This document shows positions 1 to 6,888 of a stretch of DNA of 35,461 bases, one piece after another (position 1 is the stretch's first letter; the number at the start of each line of letters is the position of its first letter). The position numbers and the translations under genes are program-made. The stretch lies in assembly GCF_001583695.1 (NCBI RefSeq), contig NZ_LOBC01000033.1, positions 1 to 35,461 of the forward strand, in the 5' to 3' direction. The notes under the pieces were generated by a model. That model had not been told where the DNA came from. It searched no databases and saw nothing but the letters and a program-made list of their open reading frames with translations. This stretch comes from Bacillus wiedmannii (GTDB lineage: Bacteria > Bacillota > Bacilli > Bacillales > Bacillaceae_G).

Positions 1-1752
1 AAAGGATATAAGCAATTAGTAGATCCGATTACTTTCCAAATTGAAAAAGGCATGACAAAATCTCTTGCTTTAACAGTCGAAAATGAAATGTTAGACAAGG
101 GTAATGTAGAAGTTACAAAAGTGGATAAAGACAGTCAAAAAGCATTAGAAGGCGTAGTCTTTGAAGTGCAAGATGAAAAAGGAAAAGTAGTAACGAAAGT
201 AACAACAGATAAAGAAGGAAAAGCAAACGTTTCAGATCTATCTGTAGGAAGTTACAAATTAGTAGAGGTAGAAAGTTTACCAGGTTATAAAAAGCTAGAA
301 AAACCAGTATTATTTGAAATTACAAAAGGTATGACGAAAGTCTTATCATTGAAAATAGAGAATGAATTGGTAGACAAAGGTAATGTAGAAGTTACAAAAG
401 TGGATAAAGACAGTGGAACAGTGTTAGCGGGCGTAACTTTCGAAGTGCAAGATGAAAAAGGAAAAGTAGTAACGAAAGTAACAACAGATAAAGAAGGAAA
501 AGCAAACGTTTCAGGTTTATTCATAGGAAAATATAAGTTAGTAGAGGTAGAAAGTTTACCGGGTTATAAAAAGCTAGAAAAACCAGTATCATTTGAAATC
601 AAAAAGGGTATGACAGAAGTTTTATCGCTGAAAGTAGAAAACGAACAAGTAGATAAAGGCACAGTAGAGATTACAAAATTGGACAAAGACAGTCAGAAGA
701 CATTGGCAGGTGTAGTCTTTGAAATCCAAGATGAAGCAGGCAAAGTAGTAACGAAAGTAACGACAGATAAAGAAGGAAAAGCAAACATTTCAGACCTATC
801 TGTAGGAAGTTACAAATTAGTAGAGGTAGAAAGTTTACCAGGTTATAAAAAGCTAGAAAAACCAGTATCATTTGAAATTACAAAAGGTATGACGAAAGTC
901 TTATCATTGAAAATAGAGAATGAATTGGTAGATAAAGGTAATGTAGAAGTTACAAAAGTGGATAAAGACAGTCAGAAAGCATTAGAAGGCGTAGTCTTTG
1001 AAGTGCAAGATGAGCAAGGCAAAGTAGTAACGAAAGTAACAACAGATAAAGAAGGAAAAGCGAAAGTTTCAGATCTATCAGTAGGAAAATACAAATTAGT
1101 AGAAACGGAAAGTTTACCAGGTTACAAAAAACTAACAGAATCAGTATCATTCGAAATCAAAAAAGGTATGACAGAAGTTTTATTACTAAAAGTAGAGAAT
1201 GAACAGTTAGACAAAGGTTCAGTAGAAATTACAAAAATGGCTGCTGAAAGTAAGAATGTATTATCAGGGGCAGTGTTTGAAGTTCATGACGAAAAAGGAA
1301 AAGTAGTAACGAAAGTAACAACAGATAAAGAAGGAAAAGCGAAAGTCTCAGGCTTATCTGTAGGTCACTACACACTTGTAGAAGTAGAAGCACCAAAGGG
1401 TTATGAAAAGTTAACTAATCCAATTCCATTTGAAATTACAAAAGGAATGATAAGTCCAGTTCAATTAGAAGTATTAAACAAATTGACTTCTTTAGCACCA
1501 CCAGGCCCAGAGAAACCAGAAACGACGGATCCAGAAAAACCAGAAACGACGGATCCAGAAAAACCAGAAACAACGGATCCAGAGAAACCAGAAACGACGG
1601 ATCCAGAAAAACCAGAAACAACGAATCCAGAAAAGCCTGAAAAAGAATTACCGAAGACAGGACAGAAAATGCCTGTGGAACCATATATGGGAGCACTTCT
1701 TATTATGATGAGTTTTGGATTGCTCGTATTAGGTAGAAAACAGCAGAGATAA
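1..1752 (+). CDS. LPXTG cell-wall-anchored adhesin with Cna-B repeats (5' end outside window)
   Basis: The frame is open from base 1, so the gene starts upstream and only its C-terminal part is here. It holds the end of one Cna-B (prealbumin-like) module and then five complete 93-residue modules. Each begins near DKG(N/S/T)VE(V/I)TK and ends near (V/I)ENE. In this family a Lys in the first strand and an Asn near the end can form an isopeptide bond with help from a Glu (here in the FE(V/I) strand); I infer this and have not checked geometry. A Pro-rich stalk of five PEKPETTD units follows, then the sortase signal LPKTG (1648-1662), a hydrophobic segment and the basic tail RKQQR. The product should be displayed on the peptidoglycan as a rod-like adhesin. 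The ligand is unknown; collagen binding is only suggested by the family name. Confidence 0.93.
   Translation, partial: KGYKQLVDPITFQIEKGMTKSLALTVENEMLDKGNVEVTKVDKDSQKALEGVVFEVQDEKGKVVTKVTTDKEGKANVSDLSVGSYKLVEVESLPGYKKLEKPVLFEITKGMTKVLSLKIENELVDKGNVEVTKVDKDSGTVLAGVTFEVQDEKGKVVTKVTTDKEGKANVSGLFIGKYKLVEVESLPGYKKLEKPVSFEIKKGMTEVLSLKVENEQVDKGTVEITKLDKDSQKTLAGVVFEIQDEAGKVVTKVTTDKEGKANISDLSVGSYKLVEVESLPGYKKLEKPVSFEITKGMTKVLSLKIENELVDKGNVEVTKVDKDSQKALEGVVFEVQDEQGKVVTKVTTDKEGKAKVSDLSVGKYKLVETESLPGYKKLTESVSFEIKKGMTEVLLLKVENEQLDKGSVEITKMAAESKNVLSGAVFEVHDEKGKVVTKVTTDKEGKAKVSGLSVGHYTLVEVEAPKGYEKLTNPIPFEITKGMISPVQLEVLNKLTSLAPPGPEKPETTDPEKPETTDPEKPETTDPEKPETTDPEKPETTNPEKPEKELPKTGQKMPVEPYMGALLIMMSFGLLVLGRKQQR
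94..1488 (+). repeat. Five tandem 279-bp in-frame repeats encoding Cna-B modules
   Basis: The codons for DKG at the start of each module fall at 94, 373, 652, 931 and 1210, exactly 279 bp apart. Long stretches are nearly identical in DNA as well as protein, for example the segments encoding VVTKVTTDKEGKA and ESLPGYKKL. This suggests recent recombination or gene conversion between modules, so copy number may vary between strains. Confidence 0.95.
1507..1626 (+). repeat. Five 24-bp repeats encoding the PEKPETTD stalk
   Basis: Five in-frame 24-bp units encode PEKPETT(D/N). Units differ by only a few silent changes (ACG/ACA, GAA/GAG). They form the Pro-rich wall-spanning linker just before the sorting signal, and being nearly identical they are likely to change length by slippage. 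Confidence 0.93.
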
Positions 1753-1760
1753 TAAAAATG

Positions 1761-1797
1761 AAAAGGTATTCTCAAAGTATTGGAGGATACCTTTTTT
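1761..1797 (+). terminator. Rho-independent terminator of the adhesin gene
   Basis: The 11-bp stem AAGGTATTCTC / GAGGATACCTT has one G-U pair and a short loop, and is followed by a T run. It starts about 10 bp after the stop codon. A closely related hairpin ends the next gene at 3467-3502. Confidence 0.85.
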
Positions 1798-1899
1798 ATT
1801 TGGCATAAAAAACATTTAGCAAAAGAACTCGATGCAAATAGAAACAAAAAGGAAGAAAAAGTTCGTCCTATTTTCTTAATATGGTTATATCAAAAAAAA
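1798..1899 (+). repeat. 3' flanking copy A of a duplicated, structured noncoding segment
   Basis: Beginning with GCATAAAAAA and running to a TTATATCAAAAAA motif, this stretch aligns with 3503-3602 after the next gene, including the unpaired spacer GCAAAAG and the words GATGCAAAT and GGAAGA. The arms of two small hairpins seen in copy B are diverged here but partly preserved. Together with the shared terminator it looks like duplication of a whole 3' region. Confidence 0.6.
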
Positions 1900-1980
1900 A
1901 CTATATATATTTAATGTGAAAATAAAAGGTTAAAGGCCTTCGTAATGTTTGGGTGAAAAAAGAGTTATCTATGTAATTAA

Positions 1981-2024
1981 TTTGAGTACTTTAAGAAAGA
2001 GGGCTTTTTCCTAAAGTATTCAAA
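1981..2024. repeat. 21-bp imperfect inverted repeat with almost no loop
   Basis: Left arm 1981-2001 and right arm 2004-2024 pair at 18 Watson-Crick positions plus two G-U pairs, with one mismatch and only GG between them. No T run follows, so it is not a normal terminator. It may be a transposon-end relic, a cruciform or an RNA hairpin. Confidence 0.7.
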
Positions 2025-2415
2025 GGATGATAGTCCAATAGCAGGTGGGAGATGAAACTCGTTTTAGCACTGTATTAACACCTTAAAATGTAGATAGGGG
2101 AAAATAATGTAAAGAAACTATTGTATGTTTAAAAATCATATGTTACATTTGTGTTACAAAACAATTACAAAGTGTAACTTATGTTACGAGTTGTTTTCTG
2201 TTTCTTTTCGATATGTTACGATTTGAAGTTCATATCCAATCAACCGAGAATATGTAAAGTTAAAAAAATAGCAACCTAAAAATAGTTTTTCTATGTGTAT
2301 AAAAGTGTGTGTAGTAAAGAGTCTGGTGAGAGCTTTACGCACATTATTAAAATTCCTTTCTGTCTTAAAAGAAGAAAAACAAATACCAACTATTTAGGTG
2401 TTTTAAGTAATGATA

Positions 2416-2443
2416 GTAAATGAAATGTACAGTACATATTTAC
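2416..2443. promoter_or_regulatory. Dyad centred on ATGTACAGTACAT, possible operator
   Basis: A perfect 6-1-6 palindrome ATGTAC-A-GTACAT (2425-2437) is flanked by GTAAAT on the left and ATTTAC on the right, giving a wider imperfect dyad about 75 bp upstream of the lipoprotein start. The cognate regulator is unknown. Confidence 0.35.
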
Positions 2444-2516
2444 TTTCAGTCTAATTACTACACAGACTTTTATACATATGCTGTTATTGTTTTAGGAACA
2501 CATAGGGGGAGAAAGA

Positions 2517-3458
2517 ATGAGGAAGTTATTAACGGTAATTGGAATTACATGTTTAATGTTAGCTGGATGTAGTAATGGGAATTTTGAAAAAGAAATGGAT
2601 GCAGGGAAGACCGCGTTAACGAATAAAGAATATAAAAATGCCTTATCATCATTTGAAAAAGCGCTAGATGAGAAACAAGACGATTCAGATGTAATGGTGC
2701 TTGTAGAACAAACGAAAATAATGATTGAAGCAGTGAAGTTAAAAGAAGAAACAAAGGTAGAAGAATCAATCAAGTCATTTGAAAAAGTAGAGAACATGAA
2801 GGATGGGAATAATACACTTATAAAGCAGGCAAAGGAAGAACGAACAGCATTACTAGCTGTGTTAGAACAAAAAAAGAAGTATAGTGAGCAATTGGCGAAA
2901 AGTGAAGAGTTAATAAGTAAGAAAAATTATGCACAAGCGAAAGAGATATTAAATAAGTTAGTTGCAGAAACAAAAGATAATAAGAACCTTGAAGAATATA
3001 ATAAAAAAGCAGTAGGATTAGTTACTAAAATTAATGAAGAAGAAAAAAATGCAAAGAGTGAAGCAGCAGTGAAGGCACAAAAAAATGTAGTAACGAATCA
3101 AAAGGTAGCAACAGAAAAGAACGAAAAAACTGAGACAGAAAAAAATCAAAAGGTAGCAACAGAAAAGAACGAAAAAACTGAGACAGAAAAAAATCAAAAG
3201 GTAGCAACAGAAAAGAACGGAAAAACTGAGGCAGGAAAGAATCAAAATGCATTTACTTTTGAGAAAGCTAAAGAATATATCAAAAATGAATATAAAGAAG
3301 AATATGATTACACGCTAGAAGATACACAAGTAGAAAATGGAAAGAAATATTATAAAATTAGAGTGCGTACGACATATAAAATAGAAGGCGCAGCTGGATC
3401 AGGATTTACTGGCGTATTCAAAGTATTCGAAGATGGTACGATTATTGAAATGCACTAA
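2517..3458 (+). CDS. Repeat-containing lipoprotein of unknown function
   Basis: 313 residues. A lipoprotein signal peptide ends in LMLAGC, with lipidated Cys18, so the protein should be anchored to the outer face of the membrane. Residues about 25-180 are Lys/Glu-rich and helical, with spacing like tetratricopeptide or coiled-coil repeats (KEYKNALSSFEKAL; KKNYAQAKEILNKL). Next come three 16-residue units of the type NQKVATEKNEKTETEK, then a C-terminal globular domain of about 70 residues (FEKAKEYIKNEY to GTIIEMH). The RBS AGGGGGAGA sits 7-8 bp before the ATG. The C-terminal domain resembles small domains of other Bacillus lipoproteins, but I cannot name the family. It lies alone between its own long leader and terminator, next to a wall-anchored adhesin. 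Confidence 0.88.
   Translation: MRKLLTVIGITCLMLAGCSNGNFEKEMDAGKTALTNKEYKNALSSFEKALDEKQDDSDVMVLVEQTKIMIEAVKLKEETKVEESIKSFEKVENMKDGNNTLIKQAKEERTALLAVLEQKKKYSEQLAKSEELISKKNYAQAKEILNKLVAETKDNKNLEEYNKKAVGLVTKINEEEKNAKSEAAVKAQKNVVTNQKVATEKNEKTETEKNQKVATEKNEKTETEKNQKVATEKNGKTEAGKNQNAFTFEKAKEYIKNEYKEEYDYTLEDTQVENGKKYYKIRVRTTYKIEGAAGSGFTGVFKVFEDGTIIEMH
3096..3239 (+). repeat. Three tandem 48-bp repeats in the lipoprotein gene
   Basis: Units 3096-3143, 3144-3191 and 3192-3239 encode NQKVATEKNEKTETEK. The first two are identical; the third has a few substitutions (NGKTEAGK). This is a likely length-variable linker between the helical part and the C-terminal domain. Confidence 0.95.
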
Positions 3459-3466
3459 ATCGATGA

Positions 3467-3502
3467 AAAAGGTATCCTCAAAGTATATGAGGGTACCTTT
3501 TT
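3467..3502 (+). terminator. Rho-independent terminator of the lipoprotein gene
   Basis: The 13-bp stem AAAAGGTATCCTC / GAGGGTACCTTTT has one G-U pair, a 9-nt loop and a T run. It is almost the same hairpin, with the same AAAGTAT loop start, as the terminator at 1761-1797. Confidence 0.88.
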
Positions 3503-3602
3503 TAGCATAAAAAAAGCATCTAGCAAAAGTACTAGATGCAAATAAAAACACAAGGGAAGACAAAATTCTTCCCGTTTCCCGTATGTAATTATATCAAAAA
3601 AT
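3503..3602 (+). repeat. 3' flanking copy B of a duplicated, structured noncoding segment
   Basis: It aligns with 1798-1899. It holds two hairpins: GCATCTAG / CTAGATGC (3516-3523 with 3532-3539, perfect 8 bp, loop CAAAAGTA) and GGGAAGA / TCTTCCC near 3554-3573. The loop CAAAAG is shared with copy A. It could be a stable 3'-UTR structure or a small RNA released from the mRNA end. Confidence 0.6.
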
Positions 3603-3706
3603 ATATAAAAAACTAGCTTTATTTTTTATATAATTGATGTGTAAAGCTATGAAAGTATAAGATTACACTGTTTTCATAGTGTTTTATTAAAAAAGGAGCT
3701 GTGTAT

Positions 3707-4003
3707 ATGATTAATTTTAAACCAGAAAATTTGAACCAACTATTAAAAGTAATGTTAATTAGTGCGAATAAATCTTATGATGCGATTAAAGATTATGAAT
3801 TTACAGGGGAAGCGGTAGTATTCCGTGTGGATTTCGAATATATTGACGTTTCTCTAATGATTGTAGATATGTTAGGAAGATCAGCTTCTAAATTTACTAT
3901 TTTGCCATATGCCCGTCCGAATACGAATGAAATAGACTACATTCAGTTTCATGTGTATGCGATTAATGAAGGGAATTTTAAGGAAATGATTGATACGATG
4001 TAG
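3707..4003 (+). CDS. Small conserved-looking protein of unknown function (98 aa)
   Basis: I chose ATG 3707 because AAAAGGAG (3691-3698) lies 8 bp upstream; the in-frame GTG at 3701 is too close to this site. The product is 98 residues, has no signal peptide or membrane segment, and reads as a mixed alpha/beta cytosolic domain (MINFKPENLNQLL, VVFRVDFEYIDVSLMIVDML, YIQFHVYAINEG). I do not recognise the family. It is monocistronic and ends at a strong terminator. Confidence 0.75.
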   Translation: MINFKPENLNQLLKVMLISANKSYDAIKDYEFTGEAVVFRVDFEYIDVSLMIVDMLGRSASKFTILPYARPNTNEIDYIQFHVYAINEGNFKEMIDTM

Positions 4004-4024
4004 GAAACTATAAAGTGAAACTTT

Positions 4025-4053
4025 AATCAGTGGGGGATTCATCCCCACTGATT
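4025..4053 (+). terminator. Strong hairpin terminator
   Basis: A perfect 11-bp stem AATCAGTGGGG / CCCCACTGATT with loop GATTCAT, about 20 bp after the stop codon. The T run is weak (ATTATTAG). A sister hairpin with compensating changes lies at 22494-22520. Confidence 0.75.
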
Positions 4054-4156
4054 ATTAGCCCTCACCAATCGGACGTTTACGGGCAGCCCGACGCCCACCT
4101 AACTTCTTTGCTCCAGCTGAAATTTTTGGGGAGTTTTACTGCCCGTTAACGCGGGA
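4054..4156. repeat. GC-rich structured intergenic repeat, probably a B. cereus-group dispersed element
   Basis: This ~100-bp stretch is visibly richer in G+C than its surroundings and has no ORF. Arms GTTTACGGGCAG (4075-4086) and CTGCCCGTTAAC (4139-4150) are inverted repeats with one mismatch, and a second small hairpin CCCG/CGGG lies at 4142-4155. From memory, very similar sequence recurs in many B. cereus-group intergenic regions next to short genes; I could not confirm this or assign it to a named bcr family. Confidence 0.6.
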
Positions 4157-4223
4157 TAATTTTACAAATATGTATATACCAACTAATATATAATTAATAC
4201 ATTCATATAATTGGAGTGATGAG

Positions 4224-4700
4224 ATGCAGCCGTTAGAAAGGGAGATTCATTCTAATATGCTGAAAGTGTGGCGAATCCACGCTTTCATTGGGGCGGCAGT
4301 TATACTAGCAGTCGTAATTGCGTATTTCTTTTTTATGATCAATTTTAACTGGTGGGGCTGGTTGTTTGGCTTGCTAGTAACAGGAGCTATTACATTTATC
4401 CCGCTTGATTATTTTGTGTTTCCAAATTTACGTCAACGTTATTATAGTTACAGATTAAATGAAGAAGAGATTGAGATTCAAAAGGGAATGTTCGTTGTAA
4501 AACGCGTACTCATTCCGATGATTCGTGTGCAGCACGTAACGATTGAACAAGGCCCGATTATGAGAAAGTATAATTTAGCGGAATTACATATTTCAACAGC
4601 GGCAACTTCTCATAGTATTCCAGGTTTAACGAAGGAAGAAGCAGAGCAGCTGAAAAGACAAATTGGAGAACTTGCGAAAGTGAGTGATGAGGATGTATAA
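4224..4700 (+). CDS. ydbS: YdbS-like membrane protein with bacterial PH (bPH2) domain
   Basis: 158 residues. Two membrane helices (about residues 17-38 and 43-64) precede a bPH2/DUF304 domain of about 85 residues (EEEIEIQKGMFVVKRVLIPMIRVQHV...HISTAATSHSIPGL). GGAG lies 8-9 bp before the ATG. The downstream ydbT gene overlaps its 3' end, so the two are translationally coupled. In B. subtilis ydbST belongs to the sigma-W regulon and gives resistance to antimicrobial products of other Bacilli. I see no clear sigma-W promoter (TGAAAC/CGTA) here, so regulation may differ. Confidence 0.85.
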   Translation: MQPLEREIHSNMLKVWRIHAFIGAAVILAVVIAYFFFMINFNWWGWLFGLLVTGAITFIPLDYFVFPNLRQRYYSYRLNEEEIEIQKGMFVVKRVLIPMIRVQHVTIEQGPIMRKYNLAELHISTAATSHSIPGLTKEEAEQLKRQIGELAKVSDEDV

Positions 4701-6111
4701 GAGGCAACATCCGATCACAATTTTATTAGGTATTCGAATTGCGACTTTGTTGCCTTTTATTTTTCTTGTTTTATTTCGTTCAGATGGTGAAGTAAAACCT
4801 TGGTATTTCTTACATCTTGTTCTTTTGGCCATATTATTTATTATGGCAATTTTCTCAGCTATAAAATGGTATTTCAAAGTGTACTGGGTTGAAAATAATA
4901 TTTTACATATAAAGCACGGTGTGTTCGTTAAGAAAGAAAGTTACTTAAATAAAGAACGTGTGCAAAATATTAGTACGTCTTCTAACATCATTTATCAAGT
5001 ACTTGGCCTGACGAAACTAAACATAGAAGTAGCCGGCGGGGGTAGTGAGCCAGAAGTGATGTTAGCTGGCATTAGAGAAGAGGAAGCGAAGGAACTGATT
5101 GCTTTATTAAATAAAAAAAGAAGCGCTGCGAGTGAAGAAGTACCCATGGCAGAAGAAAGTAAGACGATTTATCAGTTAACGATGAAAGAAATTTTAGCAG
5201 CTTCCATTACGTCTGGTAGATTCGGATTAGTGTTTTCAGGATTACTTCTTATTTACACAGAGTTTAATCAATTTCTTCCAGAATGGCTCATAAATAAAGT
5301 GGAAGCGTATGTGATGGATAACGGTGTATATGAATTAATCGTTATGGCCGCGATTTTAATGGCGGTTTCGTGGGCCATTTCAACAGCTGGCTATGCGTTA
5401 AAATATGCGAACTTTAAAATAGAGCGAAAAGGAAATGAAATTCGTATCGTACAAGGGTTATTTGATAAGAAAGAGTTTGTTTTAAAATTACACCGTATTC
5501 AAGCGATCACTGTGAAAGAAGGAATTCTCCGCCAGCCTTTCGGTTATTGCTCTGTCGAAGTGGAAGTCATTCAAAGTATAGAAGCAGCTGGAAATGAAGT
5601 TATGTTACATCCTTTTATGAAAAAGAAAGATGTCCAGCAGTTACTTACATATTTGCAGTTACCGTATGAAATGGAAGAGGAAATCGTTCATTTACCGAAG
5701 GCTGCATTACGTCGTTACGTAATAATGGGCTGGATTACAAGTGCTGTGCTCGCACTGCCGATCATCGGTACGAGTATATATTTCAAACAAAATATTGCGT
5801 TGTTCACTTTAATACCACTATTTATCATATTTACGTTGCTTGCATACGCTCGGTATACAAGTGGCGGATATATGATACGAGACAATCAGTTAGTCATGGT
5901 ATACCGTGGTCTTGCGAAATATACAGGAATTATGCGAAGAAGACATGTTCAAGCAGTAGGATATGGTCAGTCGCATTTTCAAAAGAAAGACGAGCTATGT
6001 ACAGCAGTGGTATCGGTAGCGGGGCATCGTTACAAAGTGAAGCATATGCAAAAAGAAGATGCGCTTCGTATATATAATTGGTACAAAGAAAAAGGAAACA
6101 CCGGCGTGTAA
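4687..6111 (+). CDS. ydbT: YdbT-like membrane protein with repeated bPH2 domains
   Basis: About 474 residues. Two N-terminal membrane helices (about 10-28 and 38-58) precede a bPH2 domain (NNILHIKHGVFVKKESYLNKERVQNI). A second helix pair and second bPH2 follow (NEIRIVQGLFDKKEFVLKLHRIQAI), then a third helix pair and third bPH2 (NQLVMVYRGLAKYTGIMRRRHVQAV). The start overlaps ydbS: GTG 4684, ATG 4687 and ATG 4693 are all possible, and none has a strong RBS, as expected for coupled translation. It presumably works with YdbS as a membrane complex protecting the envelope. Confidence 0.85.
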   Translation: MRMYKRQHPITILLGIRIATLLPFIFLVLFRSDGEVKPWYFLHLVLLAILFIMAIFSAIKWYFKVYWVENNILHIKHGVFVKKESYLNKERVQNISTSSNIIYQVLGLTKLNIEVAGGGSEPEVMLAGIREEEAKELIALLNKKRSAASEEVPMAEESKTIYQLTMKEILAASITSGRFGLVFSGLLLIYTEFNQFLPEWLINKVEAYVMDNGVYELIVMAAILMAVSWAISTAGYALKYANFKIERKGNEIRIVQGLFDKKEFVLKLHRIQAITVKEGILRQPFGYCSVEVEVIQSIEAAGNEVMLHPFMKKKDVQQLLTYLQLPYEMEEEIVHLPKAALRRYVIMGWITSAVLALPIIGTSIYFKQNIALFTLIPLFIIFTLLAYARYTSGGYMIRDNQLVMVYRGLAKYTGIMRRRHVQAVGYGQSHFQKKDELCTAVVSVAGHRYKVKHMQKEDALRIYNWYKEKGNTGV

Positions 6112-6126
6112 CGGTGTTTCCTTTTT
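6091..6126 (+). terminator. Terminator of ydbST
   Basis: A perfect 13-bp stem AAAGGAAACACCG / CGGTGTTTCCTTT followed by TTT. The left arm lies within the last codons of ydbT and the stop codon is in the loop. Confidence 0.92.
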
Positions 6127-6128
6127 TA

Positions 6129-6229
6129 TGTCGTCATTTGTCGAATCGTCGATATATTGAAAAAATCGTTGATATATTCAAAGATATGATAGATATATTC
6201 GGAAAATCGTTGATATAATTTCACATACC
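6129..6229. repeat. Phased GATATA repeat element, short copy (4 motifs)
   Basis: GATATA occurs at 6151, 6171, 6192 and 6212, i.e. spaced 20, 21 and 20 bp (about two helical turns). The motif context is mostly TCG(T)TGATATATT, with TAGATATATT at the third motif. The element begins TGTC...TTTGTCG and ends GATATAATTTCACATACC. A longer copy with the same two ends lies at 26866-27048. Here it fills the gap between convergent ydbT and hmoB. Confidence 0.85.
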
Positions 6230-6257
6230 GTGGTCTTCAAACTCCGAACTCAAAAAC

Positions 6258-6773
<516 letters not shown>

Positions 6774-6789
6774 TTAATTATTTGTTTCT

Positions 6790-6799
6790 ATTATATCAA
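6790..6799 (-). promoter_or_regulatory. Possible extended -10 promoter of hmoB
   Basis: On the minus strand TTGATATAAT reads as TG-A-TATAAT, an extended -10 box about 29 bp before the hmoB start. No good -35 is seen. Confidence 0.35.
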
Positions 6800-6888
6800 C
6801 TCTCTTAAAAAACTTCGAAGATTATATACATAAAGATACTTCTTTTTCAAATAATAAATGTACCATCATTTGGAAAGAAGGCCGATGT

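Larger units (their letters stand above)
1900..2516. other. Long intergenic region without a gene
   Basis: No credible coding sequence is seen. It holds a long imperfect hairpin (1981-2024), a cluster of GTTAC words between 2142 and 2219 (four GTTAC and one inverted GTAAC), and a dyad at 2416-2443 upstream of the lipoprotein gene. An 8-codon ORF after AGGTGGGAG near 2044 is too short to support. No convincing sigma-A promoter could be placed. The length suggests a long 5' leader or regulatory region for the lipoprotein gene. Confidence 0.6.

Noticed and set aside
1461-1847. Long minus-strand frame opposite the adhesin stalk
   Set aside because: It is the mirror of the PEKPETTD repeats, has no RBS and is made of the same repeated peptide read backwards.
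2141-2219. Cluster of GTTAC/GTAAC words as a defined operator
   Set aside because: Spacing is irregular and the bases are common in AT-rich leaders. It is noted in the intergenic entry but not called as a site.
1753-2516. Riboswitch or PlcR box before the lipoprotein gene
   Set aside because: No match to a c-di-GMP or other riboswitch core and no TATGNAN4TNCATA sequence was found by eye.
3701-3706. GTG 3701 as start of the small unknown protein
   Set aside because: It lies only 2 bp after the AAAAGGAG RBS; ATG 3707 has correct spacing.
4157-4223. Sigma-W promoter for ydbST
   Set aside because: No TGAAAC -35 with CGTA -10 could be found in this interval.
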